Shown here: positions 1-11,800 of the stretch, piece after piece
How the letters are laid out: each line of letters starts with the position of its first letter
How positions within the stretch are numbered: position 1 is the first letter of the stretch
Source of the DNA: Vitellaria paradoxa
Taxonomy: Eukaryota; Streptophyta; Magnoliopsida; Ericales; Sapotaceae
Direction of reading: 5' to 3'
Assembly: GCA_019916065.1 (NCBI GenBank)
Contig: CM034243.1
Span: 26,872,147 to 26,936,146, forward strand
Length of the DNA: 64,000 nt
The notes under the pieces: model-generated
What the model saw: the letters and a program-made list of their open reading frames with translations, nothing else
What the model was told of the DNA's origin: nothing
Database searches by the model: none
Position numbers and translations under genes: made by a program

Positions 1-510
1 AGAAATACAACTATAATTATACCAAGCATTGTTTAAAGTAATAAAAAATATTTTTTTTTAGTTAAACCCTATGATAAAAGTTCATTAAAAATCATTTCGT
101 CAACACTCATTTCAATATAGGGTTATTTAGCCAATTTAAAAGAAATAATTCTTTTTTTTCAATTTCTAATTTTTGCCAATGTAATAAATAGTTATGCATT
201 AATATTCAATATTTTGACAAGACTTTTACATATCAAAAGTTAAACAAACTTTTTCATCAAAATTTTGAAAATATGCTTTTAATTGATCTTTATTTGTTTC
301 AAAATCTCTTAATTGAAGTATTTTTTGAAAAATCATGAACTTGTGATGTTAGACTATCGTGAATAATTTTTTTAAGATTTTCATTTTCGCTCATAGTAAA
401 AGGTTGTTTATTTTTAACAATAAACCTAATTAAATTATTTTGAGTTCTTTAGGATCATAAGAAAATGTATTTAAATTACCCATTGGTTACCTAATTGTGT
501 TCTTTAGGAT
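1..510 (-). pseudogene. Fragment of a second hAT transposase copy
   Basis: This AT-rich stretch aligns by eye, with many small differences, to about 2050-2515 of the neighbouring hAT element. Shared blocks include 'attttgacaagac' (212 and 2216), 'gaaaggttgtt'-like and 'taattaaattattttg' motifs in the same order and on the same strand. It corresponds to the part just after the BED finger. No open reading frame survives. Similarity stops near 500, so the BED-finger end is missing, and the other side runs out of the window. It is either a separate old insertion or part of a tandem or nested duplication. Confidence 0.6.
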
Positions 511-868
511 CATATTAAATTTTTTTAATTTGTTTAAAATAAATAAAATATAAAATAAAACTCAACTAAACACATTAAAATAATTATTGAAAAAAATTTA
601 AATTTATTAAACAATAAGCAATTGCATAATTAACATTAAATTTAAAATAACAATTTATAAATGTAGAATTATAAGAAAAAAATAAATGATAGAGTAATAA
701 ATATGTGCATCATTTCACATTTTATACATTCCAACTAGGTTGGCACCTATAAGAGTGACTATCATTTACAAATATTACTCTATCAATACATCACTATTAT
801 TCATCACTAGGTCCACTAATGTGTTCTTCTCTTTCCCCTAAATACATTGCATCAAAGTCAAGGGCAAG

Positions 869-2860
869 TTACTCCTTTTCGGCATCTTCTTGTCGTCTAT
901 TTTCAACGAGATCCCAATCTTGCAAACACATTAAGGCTTCTATTGTTAGAGGGGCCAGTCGACTCCTGGATTGACTGATAATGCGTCCACTTGCACTAAA
1001 AGCTTGTTCGGATGCTACGGTAGAAGTTGGAAATACGAGGATATCACGAGCCAAAGTAGAAAGAATTAGAAACTTAGATTGTTGTCCATTCCACTCGTTT
1101 AAAAGATTAAAATTATCTTCATTTTCCATTGGAGGTGTGCCGAGATAACGTTGCAAGTCGGATGAAGTTGATGAACTTGCACTTATTGATGAATCTGTCC
1201 GCCGAGATGTTATTCTCCTTCATATGGATGTATTGCCGCCAAAGTCATGGTGAGAGGAGGACGTTGTGGCAGTAGTTGTTTGCACAGTTGTGCGACTAGT
1301 ATTATACGATCCATTAAAACTTAAATTTTGTCTTTAATATTATTTAATTGTTCTTGGGCACTTTCGGGCCCATATATTATATCTAATAAATGAACAAAAA
1401 AGATTTTCTTTATATCTAGAGTCTAAAACAGTGGCAATACCAAAATGTATTGGAAGTAGGTTAAAATATTTATCAAATTTTTCTTTCATTGTAATAACCA
1501 TAACAGCATAATATTCTTGGGCAAAATATTTTTTAAAAACTTCATCAATAACCCCAATTGATAAATGACGATAGAAGAAGTAGGATAATAAATTCCATAA
1601 AAAAATTTTAGTAGCAACACCAAAAGCACATAAAAAAATCCCTATAAAAAATTGTATTTGCCCAATCAATAGGTTCAATACTATCTAAACTAATAGTTTG
1701 ATTACTTAAAATAAATAAATCAATTACTTTTTAATATTTAATAGCAACTTTTAACATAATATATGTTGAATTCCATCTCATATTAATTTTTATTGGTAAT
1801 TTTCTAAATTTTAAACCAATTTGAGTACATATACTAGCAAATAGATTAATTCTTTTTGGAGAACTCATAACGCAAACTTCAGTATTTTTTATTTTAATAA
1901 TAGAAGATTCATAAATATCTAATCCATCCTCTATAATTAAATTAAAGATATGAGCACAACAACGCCTACGAAATAATAGACCTCTCGCAGGCAAATCAGT
2001 AGATAAGTAATTAAAACAAACATCATTATATGAAATATTATCTAAAGTAATAGAAAATACTTTTCTAGATAAATTCCATGATGTAAGTTCACTACAAATA
2101 AGTTCTTAATACCCAATCCAGTGTAACGTTATTCAACTAATTTAAATGAAAGATTGCATTTATTTAATTTTCAATTTTCATCAATATAATGTGCAGTTAT
2201 ACGAAAATATTTAATATTTTGACAAGATTTCCACATATTAGAGGTTAAGCAAATATTTCCTTCAAAATTGTCGAAATAAGTTCTTAATTCATTCTTTTTT
2301 GTTTGAAAATCTCATAAAACTTTATTTTTTAAAGTATTTTTTTGAAAAATCGTGATATTGTGGCGTAAACTATCACCAATAAATTTTTCAAAATGTCGAT
2401 TTTCACTAATTGTGAAAGGTTGTTCATTGTTAATAATATATCTAATTAAATTATTTTGTGTTTTTGTAGGGTCATAAAAAAATATTTAAATTACCCCATT
2501 TGTTACCTAATTGAGTTTGTGTAGTGTGTGGGAAATATTGATTAATTAGAGAATTGATGCGGAGATCGTGTTGGTGCTTTCTATTTAAATGTCTTTTTGG
2601 ATGACTAGTCCCAGAAGTAGGCCTACCATCTAATAAATCTCCACAAATATTACATTTAGCCTTGTGCATTCCATCATTGCATGGAATTCTAGTAAAAAAA
2701 TCTCATATTTTTGAAGAGTCACGCTATTGTTGGCTATGGCGAGAAGATGATACACCAACACCACCACTTGTGCTAGGAGGTGTTGGTATTGGTGATGACG
2801 TAAATTGTTCCATTTGTTCTTGAGGGGGAATGATATTGAGTTCTCACCCTCCAAGTCAAA
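869..2860 (-). pseudogene. Decayed hAT (BED-finger) transposase
   Basis: The transposase is broken into several frames, read from high to low coordinates. First comes a Ser-rich start near 2854. Next is a BED zinc finger (about 2690-2560) with CNICG and a following H-x-x-R-H type pattern (HPKRHLNRKH). Then comes the RNase-H-like core, with 'RCCAHIFNLI' and 'RWNSTYIML' in 1994-1731 and further core sequence in 1678-1340. Last is the C-terminal hAT dimerisation domain (1156-869) with the signature 'STVASEQAFSASGRI'. Stops and frameshifts separate the blocks, and a frame change is visible about 12 codons after the start. It cannot encode a working transposase as it stands. The C-terminal domain is the best preserved block and the family call is secure. 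Confidence 0.88.
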
Positions 2861-3299
2861 AAAATGGGTGTCTTTAGGATCTATTTAGAAAAAAAATAAT
2901 TTGATAGAAAAAATTAAAGTATACAAATTAAAAAAAAATGTATGAATGCAAATTTAAAAAAATTAAATCCTAACTTGGAATAATTTGAAAAATTTTGAAG
3001 CACTTGATCGTTAAATCTTGATTTCAAACTTGACAAAATCTGATGCACTTGAGCACAATTGAAGAGTATACTTGAGAGTTAGTAGGTTGGTAGTGTAGAA
3101 ATTTGAGAAAGAATTTGTAAGTTTAAATGAATATGAGTGAGGGATATTTATAGTGAAAGGTTGGGAGAATTTTGTAATTTTTCTGGGAAAAATTTTGTAT
3201 TTAAATATGATTAAAATTTGCTCCTAGTCGTTGGTATCGATGGTAAAAAATAAAAAAATAAAAAAAGGTTGCCAATGCAACCGTTATCCAAAAAAAAAA

Positions 3300-3669
3300 A
3301 AAAAGAGAGAGAGAGAGAGAGAGGAGGGGAGGGGGGCCGAGGGCGCCTGCAAGGCTAGGGGGCAGGCTTAGGGGCCGCAAGAGGGAAAAAAGGGGGGTAG
3401 GTTGGGGCAGGGGTAGGGGTGGGTGCAAGGTGGGTTTGGTCAAGGCAGTGCGGGCCGAGGGTAGGGTTGGCAGGGGCGGGTCGGTCGAGTCAGCAGTGGG
3501 TCGAGGCGGGTCGGGTTGGGTCATGCCGACCGAAGCCCTGACTTGGTGGCATAGGGGAGGGTCGAGGGTCGGGCTGTGCGGACAATCGGCCTAAGGTCGG
3601 GCCAAAGCTTTTTCGGGTCGGGTTGGGTCGGGCTGGGTCTTGGGCCAACCCGACCCGTTTCCATCCCTA
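3300..3669 (-). repeat. hAT subterminal repeats and terminal inverted repeat
   Basis: The zone is dense in GGGTCGGG/GGTTGGG-type motifs on the + strand and is GC-rich in an otherwise AT-rich region. A short (GA)n run lies at 3304-3323. Such arrays of short motifs next to the TIR are typical transposase binding regions of plant hAT elements. Open frames across it (for example 3201-3524) are proline/leucine low-complexity artefacts. Confidence 0.6.
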
Positions 3670-3694
3670 GATGTGAGGACTTAATTCCTCTTCT

Positions 3695-3988
3695 TCACTC
3701 TGGTTTTGAGAATGATTTGAATGAATGCAGAAATGCGAAGGTAATTTTTGGCCTTTCCTCAGTTTCCAGCAATCCAATATACATATATACACATTTATTT
3801 GCAGTTTTCTGTTTGTCTTTGTTTGAAATTTCACCAGCATTAGTCCCAACATGAAGAGTTTTAGGGTTAATTGAATTTAAACTAGCCCATTCGTAACATT
3901 CATGGCAGTTTATTGTACAAGTATCTTCGCATTCAATGGAACCGCTTACAAATTTTAAGGCTTTGTCGTTAATTTCGGTCTTGGTCAT
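3695..3988 (-). other. Unassigned 97-codon open frame beside the hAT end
   Basis: This is an uninterrupted frame starting with ATG at 3988. Its first half has mixed composition with a cysteine cluster (CEDTCTINCHEC, about residues 20-31). It abuts the hAT terminus at 3669. On the opposite strand a plausible donor (3741) and acceptor (3804) also occur, so either strand could hold an old exon. I recognise no family and chance is a real possibility. Confidence 0.15.
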
Positions 3989-3989
3989 T

Positions 3990-5648
3990 TCTAGATTCTC
4001 TTGGGGCGACCAATTTCAAAACTACTGAAAATTGCTATAAAGGTCCATCCAATATCGACATGGGTGCATTAAAATAAAGCTTCACAAAATGAAAGCTGCA
4101 TTGAAATTCAAGGGAACTTTTGGATACTTGGGGATTTTAAGTAAATGGATTTGAAAATAAATTATATTAAAATATAAGTGATAGAATTAATTTATATAAT
4201 ACTAGCAATAACATGTGCTTATAGCTCTATGAACAAAATTAGTATTAAGTTTTTATATAGCTAAAACTTTAGATCAAAATTTTAAATAAAAAAAAAATAT
4301 GATAATCCATAGGTTTTAGTTTCTTCCTCTAAAACACTAGGCCCTACCAGCTACTAAATGTGTTTTGGTCTCTCTTCCTCTCTAATTAATTTTTGATGAG
4401 CACCACAAAAGAAAATATAAATTATGATACTTTAATTTAGAAGGTTCAACTTCTTAGAAATCATAATGGGATGGAATTTAAGTTGGCAATTTTGATTTGT
4501 ATATGATCTCTACCTTTGAAATATGATGAAATTTAAAATGTTAATCGTTTTGTGAGATAGATGATACTGGGGTCCACTGAAATAAGAATTGAACAACATG
4601 TTAAAAATATAAAAATGATTTCAATCATTAAATAAAACAGAAAATAATTCTCAACTGTTGGATCTTAGTTTGTAAGATGCATGTTTTCAAAAACGTCGTG
4701 TCTTATTTTTTAGATTCCATGAAAGTTTTCTACTAATTACCACTTAGATAATGATGCCATTGATTTTTAAAATATTGGAGCCATTGATATGAAAGTTTTT
4801 AAATAATTATTTTTTTTATGGTTTCAAATCTCTCGTTAAATCATTGTGTCAAATTACTCAAATTTACGAGAAAATCCTTATCTAAAGTAATAATTATTTA
4901 AGAAATTTTTGTTAAAATTTTTCTTAAATAATTAGTACCAAGTCTTCTGATTTAAAATTTATAAATACAAACGCAACCTCAAGTTTTGTTTGGGAGGTGG
5001 GTTCACGGGGTTCAATACACCCATTGTATTGAATCCATGAGAAGGGAAATGAAACTTTTATGAAGATTGAAATGATCAACATCACATAGGTCAATAAATT
5101 GGTTATTGTATGAAATGAGCGATCATGTTCATCAATGTGATCTTTCTTTTTGCCTGGTCATTTCAGTCTTCTAATCAATAGATAATTGCAATGCGAGAGA
5201 GCAATGGAAGGAAAATGATCAAAGATCTAATTTAGTTTATTCTTCTGATGCACACTTTACATCTTCTGCTTTTCCTGGACCCCATCAAGCAGTGAAAGAA
5301 GATGCCTCCAAATTTCTTTTGTTTCGTTATCTTGCGGTTTTAAACTTTTTTGTTGTGATTTCTCTAGAAAGTGAATCTAGTGATTGGAATTTTTTCCTTT
5401 CATTGGATGTTACACATACGCTAACTGTAAAAAAAAAAAAAAAAAAAAAAAAATTAAAGACCAGCTACAGAAATTAAAAGGAGCTGAGAGTTGTTAAATA
5501 AAAAATAGAAGAGTGAGAACATGAAAGGATAAGGGAAAGAAGAACATCACAACGTGGTATAACATTGAGAATATATTCATGTCTGGAGTGTTATCCTCCT
5601 TTAGGAAGGAAGGAAGAAAGGCATATGCAACAATCCCCTCCCCCTGTG

Positions 5649-5683
<35 letters not shown>

Positions 5684-6120
5684 ATCTCTGTTTTGTACTA
5701 GATTCAACATTGAGAAATTCTCGCTTTATTCCATTTTATCTAATGCTACACAACCACAACGAAGTGGAACAATTTTGGGGGCCTATAATTTGAAGACAAT
5801 AAGCCCATATAAGCCTATTTTTTAATTATATCTCTTCCATTACCACATCATTTTGGTTTCACTTCCTGATATATATATTTTTCTGGTCAAATATCATTTT
5901 CTTTTTATCTTTTACCAATATATTTTCTTGGTCCTATAAATTCTTGTCCCTCCAGGAGGAGTCGTGGCCAAGTTGGGATGCCTTTTAATTTCTCAACCAC
6001 ATTGGCAGTCTCTGAAGAAAAGCTTGTCAGGCTTTCATAGGTCACGATTTAATCTTACAAGTTGGCTGTTTTCTACAGCTATTTTGTTGTATTCTTTTCT
6101 TTAAAAGTGTTTCCCGTTGA
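3990..6120. other. Non-coding upstream region of the 5-phosphatase gene
   Basis: This is AT-rich sequence with a poly-A run near 5411-5433 and an (AC)n run at 5651-5679. The missing first coding exon(s) and the promoter of the 5-phosphatase gene should lie here, but I could not find the usual N-terminal Trp-Pro / Lys-Leu-rich motif of this family. A short exon-like patch begins after an acceptor-like 'ccctccag' at about 5955, but its translation is not recognisable. Confidence 0.4.
5651..5679. repeat. (AC)n microsatellite
   Basis: About 14 AC dinucleotide units, directly visible. Confidence 0.95.
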
Positions 6121-6127
6121 TTGGTAG

Positions 6128-8796
6128 AACTGTTTTCTGATTCCGGGATAGAAAGAGCAATTTTCTGTGGCGTACGACCTCCAATGCCATATCCTCCAGA
6201 TGTTCAAACCTTCCGGTATGGAGAAAATCAAAAAATTTTCCCCACTTTCTTTCTTCTATTCACTAAAATTATTTTCTTCTCACTTTCTTTCTGCCTTCAA
6301 TTTACAACTCTTTGATGCTTATCCTTTGCTTTTTGATTGTAGAGTTTTTGTTGCAACATGGAATGTTGGTGGAAAATCACCCCACTCTGGCCTTGATCTT
6401 GATGATTTTCTTCAGTTCCACAATCAGTCAGATATATATGTTTTGGGGTATGTTTTCTCTACATTTGTATTCAATTCTTTTGTCAGCCAGATTTTTAAAT
6501 GAAAGATTGGAAAATTCAATTCTAAACATAGCTTCTCTTTCTTTGAATTCACATAAAAAATTTAATATGTATACCTACATTAAATACATATTGATTGACT
6601 GAGTTTTCTCATTTTGATTTTTTTTTTTAATCTTCTTTTTATTTGTTGGTGATATTTGTTCTACTTTACTATTGCCAAGGGATAGCAAGGACAAATAATC
6701 AGTGTTGAAGAGGTTGTCTTAAATCCATAGAACAGTAATCAGATCAGCTTGCAATGTCATGATGTGTCAAGCTTAGAATATAATTAAGCATTTGTTGATA
6801 GTTAGTTGCATCATGAACACTTGTTTTCTAAAATTCCTCCACAAGCTTAATGCTTCGTTTGGAAGAAAAGAAAAGAAAACATCAGTAATGAGAGAAGAGA
6901 AAAGGAAAGAAATGATAATGATTTTTTTTGCCATTTGTTTGAGAGTGTAAGAGAGAAAAGATTGTGATTTTCTTTCTCCTTATTTATGAGTTGAGAAGAA
7001 ATAGAAGGAAAAGAAAGTGTTCATTATTATTTCACCATTATGCCATCTGACATGCGTTTAATTTTTTATTGTACGTTCCTTATTTGATGGGCACATATGG
7101 TATTGTAAAATTTTCATGAAGTAAATTTTCTTTTCTTTTCATTTATGTCCAAATTTGGCCCCTCTTTTCTTTCCATTTCATTTTTTTTCTTCCTCTTCAT
7201 AAAGCTCACAAACACAACACGTGTTCTCAAATCTTTTATTTTCTCTTATTTTTTCCATTTCATTCTGTCCAAACAGGCTGTATGAGTGGCAGTTTCTTTT
7301 GTATCAACCATATATAGATAATTTTTTTGCATTCTGTTCTGCAACATATGGATTTTCTGTATTATCAGTTTTCAGGAAATTGTCCCTTTAAATGCTGGGA
7401 ATGTGTTGGTCATGGAGGACAACGGGCCGGCAGCAAAATGGCTATCTCTAATCAGCCAGTCCTTGAATAAATCTCCTGATAGTTATGCAATCAGAAGAAC
7501 AACTTCTTTCGACACAAATACTTCAACTCTAGCAAGTCAAAACCTCACCACAGTCATTGGCAATTCATTCTTCATTCAAAGGACTTCCCTCAAAGCGGCA
7601 AGTAAAGTTTTCAGGGCAGAAAGCTCAAGGCGGCTCAAGAGTTGTAACTGCATGCCCGAATTGGAAAGGAAAAATTGTAAGGATTCGTGTTTCATTTGCC
7701 CACCATCGAATTACGCTTGTGAGGATCACTTAGAGGATAGTTTGAAGGTTTCAGAATTCGCCACTCCTTCCAGTACCAACAACATGAAATATAGCCTCAT
7801 AGCAAGCAAGCAGATGGTGGGAATCTTTGTTTCCGTTTGGATGAGGAGTGAGCTAGCACAGCACGTAGGTCACTTGAGAATTTCCTGCATTAGTCGTGGG
7901 ATCCTCGGTTGCCTCGGAAACAAGGTTAGACTTTCCAGTTTTCAATGTATGGAATCATTGTACATCTAGCACTTGTGAGATAACAATATAGGAATGATTT
8001 TGCTTAGGTTAGCCGCGATTGATTAATATTTGATCGGTGATCCTGTGTGGGTCCCACGTGGACCCCACGCTTGGAGCATACAATTGAACCGGTCAAATCA
8101 TCAAAATGAATTAAAGAGGTCTCTTTGGTTTGGTTTTTTGAATCAACGGTTCCGTTATATATAGTCATGATTGAATTGAGGTAGCAGTGGTCAACATGAG
8201 GAATGTCATCGTGCTGATTATTTATTTTATTTTATTTTCAGGGGTGCATCTCTGTAAGTATGTCTTTCCACAAGACAACCTTTTGTTTTATCTGCAGCCA
8301 CTTGGCATCAGGGGAGAAAGAAGGGGACGAGCATAGAAGAAATTCTGATGTCACAGAGATACTTAAAAACACTCAATTTCCCAATATCTGCAGAACACCT
8401 AGCCGATGGATGCCGGAGAAAATTCTACAACACGAGTGAGCATCCCATCTCTGAAAGTCTTTAAAAACACTATGTTTGAAAAGAGTTCCTTCCTGTTTTA
8501 CATATTTTGTACTTTCGAAGTTGTGGGTATGAATTTCTAAATTGGTCTCCTCCGGTGATGAAAAAAAATAAAAATTTGGTTGCAGCCGAGTCATATGGTT
8601 GGGGGATTTGAACTACCGAATTGCATTGAGCTATGATGAGACTAGAAAACTTCTGGAGGAGGAAAACTTTGCCGCACTTCTTAGTAAGGATCAGGTATTT
8701 ATCCACCATGGATGTTAAGGAATTTCCACATGGTGTTTGGATGTCCCCTGGAAATGAAGTTGTGAAAAATAAAAATAAAACTAGAGAGCACAATGA

Positions 8797-8827
<31 letters not shown>

Positions 8828-11800
8828 AGAGTAGAGGTTGGGTGGTCATCTAAATTGTAACACAATCTTTCTGATATAAACTAGATAATTTGAAATGCAA
8901 TATTTTTAAGCTATATGTGAACTAAGAGGCACTGACACTCAGGGGCGGAGTCAGAATTTTTGTCCAAGAGGCACCGGGCGTCAAGGGGGCACCGAACGCC
9001 CAAGAAAAAATAACAATCGACTTATTTTTCAATTAAGAGTAGGAGAAAAATGATGTTATTTTTAGAGAGAAAATAAATTATTCTTAAGTATTAACTAGTG
9101 AATATATTTCTCACAGTTAATGGTTCAAGCACCTGAAGTTTATTAGAGATATCCCTTACTACAAAAAATATAATTATTATTAAATTTTATTATCTATAGA
9201 ATTTATTATGTTATATGCTAAATTTACTGATAGTATAAACAAAAATATGCAATAATGTATTAAAAGATACACTCTATTTCATAAAAAATACCAAGTTTGA
9301 TTCTTTTAAACTTCTTATATGTTAAAAAAATTTGAGTTAACTTTAAATTTTTAATAAAATCAAAATATCTTAATTTTTAGTTAATTTAATTTTTAAATAA
9401 AATTAAAATAATAAGAAAGGTATTTTAGTAATTTTATCTAAAAAATTGAGGGGGTCACTTGCCCTCCCTTACCCCAACGTGGCTCCGCCCGTGCTGACAC
9501 TTATAGTAAGGTGTCGTACCAATGCCATCTTTGTGTTGGACGTTGGACATGAACACTCGTCAAACAATAAGATGAAAAAAAAAGTGTGAATTTATATCTA
9601 TTAATCCCTTCTCTTTTATATTTTCAATCTTAGAAATTTTAAAAACTTCAATTTATTCAGGAATAATTTTGCCTAAAATAGATGTTTATAAAAGGTAAAT
9701 GAATTTATAAAAATATTTTTTTATTCTTTGGTTTGTTCCTGTTATATTTGTCATGTTAAAACATTTTTTGAAATTTTTGCGCCCATACATGGTAAATTGA
9801 AATGATCTTTGCACTGAAAGATATTGTCCTTTGAGCATATCCTCACATTTGGTATTTTGTTCAGACATCTGAAATCAATATGTTGTTGATCACTTTATTT
9901 TGCACTGACTGTGACTTTGATTATATGTATACAGCTCGAGACTGAAAGAGAAGCAGGCCGAGTATTCAAGGGATGGAAAGAAGGGAAGATATACTTTGCG
10001 CCCACCTATAAATATTACTACAATTCAAACAATTATATTGGGGATACGAAATCAAAGAGCAAAAGGAGAACGCCAGCATGGTATGTTGCTAGATTCATTA
10101 ACATTCATGAGTGAAAGTCCCCAAATTACAAACTAGTATCCAAATCTAATCAACTAAGATAAATTAAGAGATATCCATATAGAGGTTCCAAACCAAAATT
10201 AACAAGCACAACAATGGATACAAGGATTTGTTAATAAGAGTAAAAACTCATTTGAATATAAAGGAGAAACAACCCCGAATTTTTTAGTGGATCAGATTAA
10301 AAATCTTCACAACATAAAAAGAGGCTACAATGTCCCAGGGAACAAGGTTACAAGTTCACCCAATCAATTACCCATTCATTTACTTGTATAAAACCCATCC
10401 TAACCTTACTTCCTAGACTTCCTACAACTAACCTCAACCCATGAAAAAGACAACCTTCAAGCCATGAAAAAAAAGCTCCCTAATTTGATGCACTCCCGTA
10501 GGTTTGAGCATAGCAATGATAGATCTTTGCCAAAGACAGTAAATAAGGTCATTTACCATGAATCACCTTTGCCTCCGTCATCCTTTTGGTATTTTGCCTT
10601 GAAAAGGTATAGGTGAGAGGCGTAGGGTCAAAAGGTCAGGGTTTGAGAAAAGATATTTGCTATTTATATCAAAAGAAGGGGGTATAAAGGTCATTTGAGT
10701 GAGTTTTAAAATTCTGGACGTGCTCGTGGGCAACTCATGGGCATGAGATTCTACTAAGCTGCTCGCGAGTCACACTTGCACATTGGATACATTTTACAAG
10801 GTGTTTTAGGCAGCTCATGGGCTTTAGCTCTTCGCGAGTTGCTCACGAGGCACACTATGTTTTTGGACAATGTTTTTTCAAGACCTAGATGAGATGCACG
10901 CAATTACAAGCTTCTATTAATGCATAAGGACCATCATTTTCTTTTCCCAAACTTCTCAAATGATGCACCGACACTCTTTGGCTTGTATTAGTGAACCATT
11001 CTAACATACTTGTGACATTTTTGACAAGAACAAATACAAGTAAAGTTTTGCTCGGAGATTGCTAATAAGCAGCCTATGCAAAAATTAACAATCTCTTCCT
11101 TTGGCAATTTCTAGACAAAACACACATTAGCCCAAATTACAAGTGAAAATGTCATAAGACTAACTGAGCTAAAAGTCTTGATCAGCAACCTAAAACACTG
11201 AATGAGCTCATTAATATACTAGCATGTCAGAATTCAAATTTAATTTCCCAAGTGCTCATACTCCCCCTTGATTAAGCAATCATCTGCCAATATAACAATT
11301 GGCAATAACACTCCCCCTCAAACATGCAAAGTATATGCAATTAACCATTCTCCCCCTTTTTGTGGGGAATTGTTAAAGAGAAACACAATCAAGCAGTAGT
11401 GTCAAACGCCATGCTATATGCAATTAAATAGAAAACCAACACTAATATTAGCATTGATAAAGTTTAGTACAGACCAGTAAATAGAAAAAGCTTAAACACT
11501 ACTGTCAACAATTAGATAACAAAATAGGGTAGAGGGGCAACAAGAACTAGAAAGGCAACATTAGGTTTAAACAAACAGAGCTAAACATTACAGAACCAGC
11601 ATCAGAAGTAGCAGCAATGAGAAAGTAGCATCACTAGCAACCACGGCGACACATGTTCTTAATCCTTGCAAATGTTGCAACCACATCGCCTATGTTAGTG
11701 CTGAGTTCAATGACTTGTGTAGTAAGGTTAGCAGTGGAATTCTGAGTGAAAGAGGAGATATCACCCAATGAAGTCACTATGAAGTCGATCTGATTCTAGC

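Larger units (their letters stand above)
530..3669 (-). mobile_element. hAT DNA transposon, 3' end not found
   Basis: The element contains the transposase pseudogene and, at its 5' side (higher coordinates), a G/C-rich subterminal zone ending in a TIR-like sequence. On the - strand the end reads 'TAGGGATGGAAACGGGTC' at about 3669-3652, a form common in plant hAT families. No matching inverted end is seen below 869, so the 3' terminus is either degraded or outside the window. The lower boundary given here is arbitrary. The expected 8-bp target duplication therefore could not be tested. Confidence 0.6.

Noticed and set aside
3201..3524. Proline-rich - strand protein
   Set aside because: It is produced by the GGGT-rich subterminal zone of the hAT element.
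5955..6060. Exon after 'ccctccag' as the missing first 5-phosphatase exon
   Set aside because: The translation lacks the family's N-terminal motif and the phase to the exon at 6128 is not supported by a good donor.
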